Assembly: GCA_003254925.1 (NCBI GenBank)
Contig: QANZ01003284.1
Coordinates: forward strand, 1 to 64,000
DNA length: 64,000 nt
Source: Chamaecrista fasciculata
Lineage: Eukaryota; Streptophyta; Magnoliopsida; Fabales; Fabaceae
Direction: 5' to 3'
Below the pieces are notes generated by a model. It did no database searches, was not told where the DNA came from, and saw only the letters and a list, made by a program, of their open reading frames with translations. This document shows positions 57,224 to 64,000 of the stretch, piece by piece. A program made the translations under genes and the position numbers. Numbering within the stretch: position 1 is the first letter of the stretch; the number at the start of each line of letters is the position of its first letter.

Positions 57224-57579
57224 TCTTTTCAAATACTTTATGGCCCTAAGGCAAGCAATTAAAGCCCTATTTTTTTTTTTTTTGGGCCTGAATTAGCCCT
57301 ATCTGATATATATATATATATACACATATACAGAGGTTTACGCGACATTGAGGGGTGTTCATTGGCTTTAATTAAGTCAGTTTTATAATCGACAGTGCTA
57401 GTTTACAGTCAAAATCAAAATCAATATAATAAGTTAGGTTAATTAATTTATTGAAAGAGAAGAGCATCGGTAACACATGTATGTTTTTATTTATTGATTA
57501 CAAACAAACAAACACGTTATTAACGTTGATACATCACGAGGCAAAAGATGGGCAGCTGCATGCCACTTCCAACTATATA
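57224..57579. other. Intergenic
   Basis: AT-rich sequence with a TATATATATATATACACATATA run near 57,310. No gene is seen. Confidence 0.45.
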
Positions 57580-57759
57580 TCTTATATTATATGGCTCCAC
57601 CCCTTTCTGGTTGTCCATGTTTAAAACTATAGTCTATGAAATTAAAAATAAGAGAAAATTTACTATTTGGTCTCTCTTTCTTTACTAAGTTAACAATTTA
57701 GTCCCTTATTTATTTTACATACATATTTGCGTGCCCTTTAAGGCACGCAAAGCCCCTAG
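57580..57759 (+). mobile_element. 180-bp mini-Helitron
   Basis: It begins TCTTATATTATATGGCTCC. It ends with a perfect 7-bp-stem hairpin (GCGTGCC, five-to-six base loop, GGCACGC) followed by AAAGCCCCTAG. It lies between A (57579) and T (57760), the Helitron insertion rule. The ends match the pair at 52924-53584. It is non-autonomous. Confidence 0.85.
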
Positions 57760-59763
57760 TATATAATATGTGTGTGTGCATATGGGATATGTATGCGCTT
57801 TGACTCCACCATTTTGAAAAGTTTTCTGTGTTATAATTTATTTGTAACCATTACCAATCATCAATTGACATGATTGGATACAGGTGGGGGCATGGGGAAT
57901 ATAATTATTCAATATATGTCAAACGTAAAATGATTTGGACAAATCAAGATGTTATATGACTTCTCACAGATCATCACAAATAGACATGACCTCTTATGAT
58001 TTCTTGACATGAGATCAGGACATAATTAAGAACATGGGCTGAATTTAGATAAAATTCTTAATATTTTTATAAGATTTCCTAATGAACACATCATACATGA
58101 CAATAATTTTATACATGATTAATCATAATAGAGAGAATATTAAACATATATCTTGATCATAGAAGAGAGAATATAAAACAAGTTTATAAAATAAGAAACC
58201 TTAGTTATAATAAGGATACAAGAAACTTTCATAATGTTTTATATAAGAAGGAGGAAGTGCAATGCAAGTATAGTTAATCTACATAAAAACGCTAGTCCTG
58301 GTTATAAATGGGAATGGAAGAAGAGGTAGGGAAAGTATATATAAATTAATGAAGCATCATAAAGAAAGAATGTATTAATTAACTTGAAATATGATCAAGC
58401 ATAAGCACTGCCGAATGACCAAGACTGCAATTCATTGATGAGAAGTAATTGCTCCTTGCATGTATGTATAATATATAATGAAAGGGATAAACGTAATTAA
58501 AGAGAATTATATATGGAGTAGTATTCAGTATAGATAAGTAGATAACTAATTAGATCATATCATTGAAATAGCTGATATATGGATATACTGCTGGGAGTTA
58601 ATTATGGAAAGCTTGACCGAGTTTGCCTGCATATATAATTATATACAATGTAATAGGGCATCAATATATAAAATTGAGATCAGATTCTGTCAGAGCTAGG
58701 CACTAATCAATTAGCTAGATTTGATAAGTAAGAGGGAAATTGGTGGCGTGGTGCGTGTGTGTATTGGCTCCTGGCTTCTTCCATATATCATCCCACAAAA
58801 CAAAAACAAAATGAAAAATAACATAAATGGTTCCAATTACCATTTACCATTCAGCCGATGAAAAATAACATATATGTGTTAATTAATGTGATTGAGTAGC
58901 TAGTAGCTAATAAGAGTATTTGTTTATGTTGTTGCAAAATTTCCACGGCTAAGCAGCTTCAAGAAAGAATGATATTAGCCAAAAACAAAAGAATGAAAGA
59001 AGTTCAAATGCATCTATATATCCATATGCGGAGGAGACTAATTAATAAAGTGTTAGTTGAGGTAAGAGTAAAACTCTCTATCTCTCATGAGACTTGAATT
59101 CCAAAATCACATCTTAGTCATCATATCATGTATAAACAAAATAGTGTCCATTAGTTTTATGGGATGTCTAGCTAGGTGGTAGACAACCAATGACCAATTC
59201 TTAGTCTTGCTAGAAATCACTGTCATTGGAAAGGTACGAAGGGGCCGAGTACAGAATATATAAAAAGGAGTACATGATTCTCAAATCTGAAGCCAAGACA
59301 GTACAATTAGACAACCACCCATGAGAACAAAGAGACAACAACATGTTTTTTTTTTTTATAACAAAGTTACAAATTAAGCCGGAAGAAGTTTTTTATTTAT
59401 TATTTGTTTTCCGCCGGGCGGAAGAAGTTGAAATGGTATTATTTGTCTATAAGCAGAAATTAATTAATTAAGAAGGAAGCAGTCCACAGGCAGCAGTGTG
59501 TTGTTGGCAAATGGCAATTATCCGATCCGCAGTACGTATGTAGTCCACAAAAAAGAAGATCGAATACGAAATCAATGAAACCAAATATAATAAAGTAATC
59601 AACAATAATTATAAATATGACGGAAGCATGATGATACAAGGTACAACAACAGAAATTGTTTGATAGGATGATTAGGAGAGAGAGAGAGAGAGAGAATATT
59701 ACATATTAAGAGAATGATTGATGGCGGCTAGGCTATACATGATGGATGGAGAATTGAATTGAA
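57760..59763. other. Intergenic between Helitron and MIF gene
   Basis: AT-rich, with many ATATAT and TAATTAAT runs. A (GA)n run lies near 59,677-59,694. The last few hundred bases probably include the MIF 3'-UTR (minus strand). No gene is supported. Confidence 0.45.
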
Positions 59764-60075
59764 TTAAGGTAGTCGTCGATGAAAATTGCGATGACAACCG
59801 CAGGCAGCACAAGTCATAGCAAGAATTGGGGATATTCCACTCGCCAAGAATTCACCGCAACCATCTAAGATGTACCCTCCTGTGGTGGCCGCATGATTCC
59901 TTCGACACTCCCCATAATTATATTCTTCTTCAACAACAACAACATTATTACCATTGTTGTTGTTGTTATTATTGTTGTTGTTATTCCTATGATTCTTACT
60001 CCGATCTTCTCCGTCTTCATTATTCTCTCTATTCAATCTCATCATCCTCGCTTCTCTTCTCACCATCCTCTTCAT
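59764..60075 (-). CDS. MIF: Mini zinc finger protein (ZF-HD dimerisation domain only)
   Basis: A single exon of 103 residues from the first ATG. Residues 54-101 form the ZF-HD zinc finger, [20 protein letters not shown] with GEFLAS and [15 protein letters not shown], and no homeodomain follows. MIF proteins pair with ZF-HD homeodomain factors and keep them from the nucleus or from DNA, so they modulate hormone responses. The N-terminus is unusual: a basic, Met- and Arg-rich start and an Asn tract at 31-41 encoded by a (GTT/ATT)n-like repeat. Upstream in-frame codons exist only from a non-ATG start, so I chose 60075. A protein of about 80-100 residues is normal for this family. Confidence 0.9.
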   Translation of the reverse strand: MKRMVRREARMMRLNRENNEDGEDRSKNHRNNNNNNNNNNNGNNVVVVEEEYNYGECRRNHAATTGGYILDGCGEFLASGISPILAMTCAACGCHRNFHRRLP

Positions 60076-60456
60076 CGCCTTTTTCTTTTTTCTTTTTCCT
60101 GATCTGCGGCTATGCCTATGCCTACCTACCAACCTACCTACTCCCCCAAACCCTAACTTTATTCAAATGATCTCCACCGCTACTTCACTTTTTTACTACT
60201 TTAGATACCCTAATCTCATATTTATACTTCCCTACTGTAGTCAGGGCTCACTAACCTCCTTAAGTTAAGTTAACCTTACCCTACCCTACCGTATCACTTT
60301 CTGCACTCTGACCCGGGTCCACTACTCTCTCAATTAACCCCCCACCCCAAAAAAAAAAAAAAAACTATTATTTGGTTTTTTTTGTACTTTATTGAATCTC
60401 TTTTATTTATCAAAATATATTATTCAATCTTTTATTGATCATTATTGTTAATTATT
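60076..60456 (-). promoter_or_regulatory. Upstream region of the MIF gene
   Basis: CT-rich leader and CCTACCTACC repeats lie near 60,120-60,140, with a poly-A/T stretch at about 60,350-60,380. The promoter is inferred from position; no clear TATA box was assigned. Confidence 0.35.
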
Positions 60457-61034
60457 GACAAAACACCCTTTTGTGCCCCTAACGTTTGCGGTGATTTTCA
60501 ATTATGCCCCTAACATTTCATTTGTATCAGTTGTGATCCCAATATAAAACGTTAGTTTTAATTATGCCCCCAATTTTAATCATCCACAAAAAAAAACACC
60601 ATTTTTGCACAATTTGAGCTCGGTTTTGATCAGATTTCATATCAGTTTTATTTTTCGGGCATCACAAACTTGATTCCTTGGATCAATTTCAAAGATTAAG
60701 CTCAAAATAGACCCAAATCCGAAGAAAATCGGACTCGGTGAACCCCAAAAAGGACCAAAACAAAATGCAACAAAACGAAGCATTTTTCTCAAAATTTTCA
60801 TGTCCAAAATGATCCTTAGGAGTCAAAAATGAGTACCCATAAACTCATTTATCAAAACAAACTGAAATGAACACGGATCAAAGCTCAAAAGTTCCAAAAA
60901 ACGGTACACTAACGAGGGTGGGGGCATAATAGAAACTAAAGTTTCACATTAGGGGCACAACTGACACAAATGAAACGTTAGGGGCATAACTGAAAATCAC
61001 CGCAAATGTTAGAGACACGAAAGGGTGTTTTACC
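60457..61034. mobile_element. Palindromic MULE-type element, family C
   Basis: The left end GACAAAACACCC and right end GGGTGTTTTACC are near reverse complements. Arms of about 125 bp repeat TTATGCCCCTAACGTTTC modules. A perfect 9-bp duplication, TTAATTATT, flanks it at 60448-60456 and 61035-61043. The interior has no recognised gene. One arm of a relative lies at 4645-4764. Confidence 0.85.
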
Positions 61035-61043
61035 TTAATTATT

Positions 61044-61681
61044 TAGTTTTTTATTAGTATTCGTTAAATTATTTGATGATTTGAATAATATTAAATGATA
61101 ACATGACATTGTTAAATATCAATACTTTATTTACTGTGTAAAATGTTTTAAAAAATTTAAGAAATAACGAAAGATCTTTTGAATTTTTTATTTTGTGTAA
61201 AAATTAATATTTGTTAAGATTTAGATTAAAAAAAATTAGTACAATTTTTATTTTGTTAAAAGTTGGGGTTATATCTCTTTTTTTTTTTCAAATTTAAGTT
61301 TAAGGAGTTTAGAATTACAAGTTACTTTTAAAAGTCTTCTTCTATCAACTTAATTGAGACGGTCAACAAATGAGATCTAATAAACTTGAAAACAAATTTG
61401 GGACCAAAAAGTAAAAATTATGAAAAATTAAATTGTCTTAAATTCACTTTAAAGCTTGCTTTAATTTTATTTATTGAGGATCTCATATGAACAAACAAAA
61501 AATTCCTCAAGAGTAATTATTAGAAGTTCCAAATTTATCATATTTGCATTTAAAATAAAATAGATATCACCTACGTTTAAAGTTCGACTTCATAAAAACC
61601 CTTTTTCTTTGACCAACTTTTGGGTTCTAGCTCCTTGTATATATAATGATGCTGCTTAGTACAGACAGGAAGCTTACGCAA
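61044..61681. other. Intergenic, AT-rich
   Basis: Nothing recognisable beyond AT-rich sequence. Confidence 0.45.
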
Positions 61682-61925
61682 TAGTCCCTGGTTCTAAATG
61701 TTTTGGAGAACTTTTTTTTGTTTCAAAATATTTGATGTTTTACAAATTTAAGATAGCATTAATTATTTGTTTATCATTTTATCCCTATTGAATATAGTAA
61801 AGTCATAAATGAATAAGCATTTCCCAAGTATTTCTATTATTTTCAATAGGGATAGTTTAGTCTTTTTATCTCATTTTTCTCTTCATTCTAGGTGAGCCAA
61901 TTTATCCTTTTTATCTATTTTTCAG
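61682..61925. mobile_element. Stowaway-type MITE relative, right end lost
   Basis: The interior matches the element at 56957-57221 (AAAATATTTGATG, TATAGTAAAGTCATAAATG, AATAGGGATAGTTTAGTC). The left end reads TAGTCCCTGGTTCTAAATG; the right terminus is not conserved. Confidence 0.65.
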
Positions 61926-62460
61926 TTGTGCTTTGTTTTATTCAAAATCAGAATATTTATTGAGATTGATATGTTACATCGATTTGCTAATCAATTTTTG
62001 ATTGAGTAATCAAATTAATTTTTTATTGAAAATTGATGGAGGTGATGTATATACATTAAATTGCAAGATTGAGGAAATTGAATGAATTGCCTACAAATAG
62101 AGGTAATTCCTTCATGAACGACCTGGTGTGTGAGCGTCACTAAAATGTAGTTTTGCGAGAGAGTGGTGAAGTCCCATAAATGAGAGGGGGGCTTTCACCT
62201 TCTGGGGAGGGTTTATAATTTTTCCGTTCAAAAATTATAGTTGTGAGAGAGGGTTTACAATTTTCTCTATCAGTCAAAATTAGTATTGAGGAGGGTTTGT
62301 AATTTTTTCTGTGTAAAAATTACAATTATAGTAAAGTTGTCCTTAAGGCATCGTGGAGTATAGGTCTTGAAACACCGAACCACGTTAAATTGTTGTTCTG
62401 TGATTTTCTCTATTCCTCCTCCTTTATTTAGTAGCTGAGGTGGGTGTCGAGGCCCAACAC
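61926..62460 (+). mobile_element. Possible Copia LTR relic with internal repeats
   Basis: A GAGGGTTT(A/G)TAATTTTT phrase is repeated three times at about 62,205-62,310. It is followed by CACCGAACCACGTTAAAT and TTGTTCTGTGATTTTC, a combination I know from the 3' part of plant Copia LTRs. No primer site, coding region or partner LTR was seen. It looks broken and old. Confidence 0.35.
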
Positions 62461-64000
62461 TTTCTTTTTCTTCTTGTCATTTTAATTAAAAAAATTAAAG
62501 TAAAAAAAAAAAAATCAATATCCCATACATAAAATGATCCCACGGTTGAAAAACTCGGTTGTTAAATAAACTGAGCTTTTCAAAGCAAAACCCCGGATTA
62601 AATTCCTACTTCATAACATTATGACATACCAAAATTAAGTATGAACAAAAGGCAAATAATCTCTCTGTATTATATAGGATTAATTATATGATGTCCTCTC
62701 ATTGACAAATTTGTTTAGGTCTATAGATATATATTACAAAATTGCAAGTTGTTCAAATTCAGATCATTTAATAAAAATTTATTAAGTTGAATATTTCAAA
62801 TTAAAGTCATATATATGATGATGGGTTCGTTCGTGGATTCACTCCTTTTGGAAAAATTAAGAATGAAGAAACTAAGACTTTTTTTCCTCAGTTTGAACAT
62901 TACAGTTACATTATTAAATTCAAGAGTCATAATATTTTTGACAAAAAGAGTGGCGCGCCCAGTATAATAAAGAATTAAAAATCATAACCAGGAAAAGAAA
63001 GATATATATAGAGAGAGAGAGAGGTTTTGGCAAAAAAATATATATATATATAGAGAGAGAGAGGGGGGATACAAATATATACTGTTGGATTTTGGAGTTC
63101 ATATATTATATTGGTCCATGAGGGAGTTCAATTTGGTCATGGTGGACTCACCGAAAAGATCGCAAAGAGATGAAGAGAAGGACACCAAAATAATCTCAAT
63201 CAGGTTAGGCCCACACACAATGTTTAAATTGCTCATATTTCATATTTCATATGTTAGAAAGGAAATTCTTATTAATTATGAGAACCAACAGTGTATTATT
63301 TTTCTCTTTCTCAATATTTGAGTCATTCTTATACGTATCAGCTGTAGATACATGACTTTATCTCTCGTAACTAGATAAAATCCATCGTTTGGTGTTTCGA
63401 AGTCCAAAGTATGTTTCTCATACTATCTTTCATTTTATGCCCTCTTTTGTTTCCTTATTATGTCTTTATGATTTCATGTCTTTGGATTATCATATATATA
63501 GGAGCAGTAAGGTTCTGTAACTTATTTGCTACCTACCTTGTATATATGTTTCTTTCTGTTCTTTTAATGCATTTCAGCTATTATCAAAAAAAAAGAAGTC
63601 CAAAGTCTAGAGGTCAACTTTGGTGAAGAAATAGAGGCACTAGTAAAATCGACATTCTGTGGCCACCACTTTAACATTAAATGAAGGACCTGTAAGTAAG
63701 AAATTAATCATTGCTTCCAATGATGCAGAAAATACAATTTATTTCTCACGATGATGAAATTAAGATCGAATGGACTTATTATGGAACGCTTTTTGGTCAA
63801 ACTGATGAATTAAACAACTATTTGAGCCAGCAAGGCACAGAAATACCAAAACATATATATATAAAGTCCACAGATATATATATATATATATATACTAAAA
63901 GTTTGATGAGTGAAGATGGCGAGGGACCATTGTGATACGGAAAAGCAGGTCTGTATGGCCGCCCTTATCAACTGTCGCAACAACTCCTGTCTAGTTTACA
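62461..64000. other. Intergenic to window end
   Basis: GA and TA microsatellites lie at about 63,003-63,064 and 63,855-63,895. The plus frame opening at ATG 63916 stays open to the window edge (28 codons, MARDHCDTEKQVCMAALINC) and could be the start of a gene continuing outside, but nothing confirms it. No other gene is supported. Confidence 0.35.

Noticed and set aside
59826-60170. Tyr/Ser-rich plus-strand frame
   Set aside because: Antisense of the MIF gene and its Asn repeat.
63916-64000. Open frame running off the right edge
   Set aside because: Only 28 codons visible with no motif; kept as a remark and not as a gene.

Overview
The window is nuclear DNA of a flowering plant, most likely a eudicot. 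It is AT-rich and carries short GT-AG introns, a photosystem I antenna gene, a cycling-DOF factor, a DYW-type PPR gene, plant peptide-hormone genes, and many small DNA transposons. I cannot name the species; a rosid is plausible. One undetermined base (n) lies near 10,046.

Twelve genes are supported. On the + strand: an F-box/kelch gene (1659-2711), tRNA-Ala(AGC) (6634-6706), an alpha-expansin (8101-9064), LHCA4 (12062-12968), a PSY-like sulfated-peptide precursor (27901-28554) and a CLE45-like precursor (47789-48049). On the - strand: a CDF-type Dof factor (16540-18040), a GDSL lipase (33291-35423), a PLS-DYW PPR protein (38395-40203), DOMINO1/EMB514 (43318-45122), a GT47 glycosyltransferase (48900-51470) and a mini zinc finger (59764-60075). 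Exon joins were worked out by hand from splice sites, reading phase and family alignment. From memory, homologues of many of these genes cluster together in Arabidopsis: LHCA4, CDF3 and a PPR gene on chromosome 3; CDF1 and DOMINO1 on chromosome 5; EXPA1, CDF5 and CLE45 on chromosome 1. The window therefore looks like an ancestral eudicot syntenic block. The genes do not form a pathway; two encode secreted peptide hormones and three act in the cell wall or secretory route.

The space between genes is dominated by small non-autonomous transposons. The clearest signal is a cohort of short palindromic elements with long inverted repeats built of TTGGTCC/TTGGTACC-like modules. Three (39-436, 36443-36868, 60457-61034) plus 21730-22267 are flanked by perfect 9-bp target duplications, and several more by 7/9 or 8/9 duplications; this is a Mutator-type signature. 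Other elements are three mini-Helitrons (two head to tail at 52924-53584, one at 57580-57759), two SINEs with 14- and 16-bp duplications, a Stowaway MITE, a 5'-truncated LINE, and relics of Ty3/Gypsy and Ty1/Copia elements.

The oddest non-genic sequence is 54,881-55,563: a perfect 45-bp inverted repeat followed by a patchwork in which several 20-42 bp blocks recur in shuffled order. The long spans 12,969-16,539, 18,606-21,729, 25,293-27,363, 28,555-33,290 and 61,926-64,000 hold no gene I can support.
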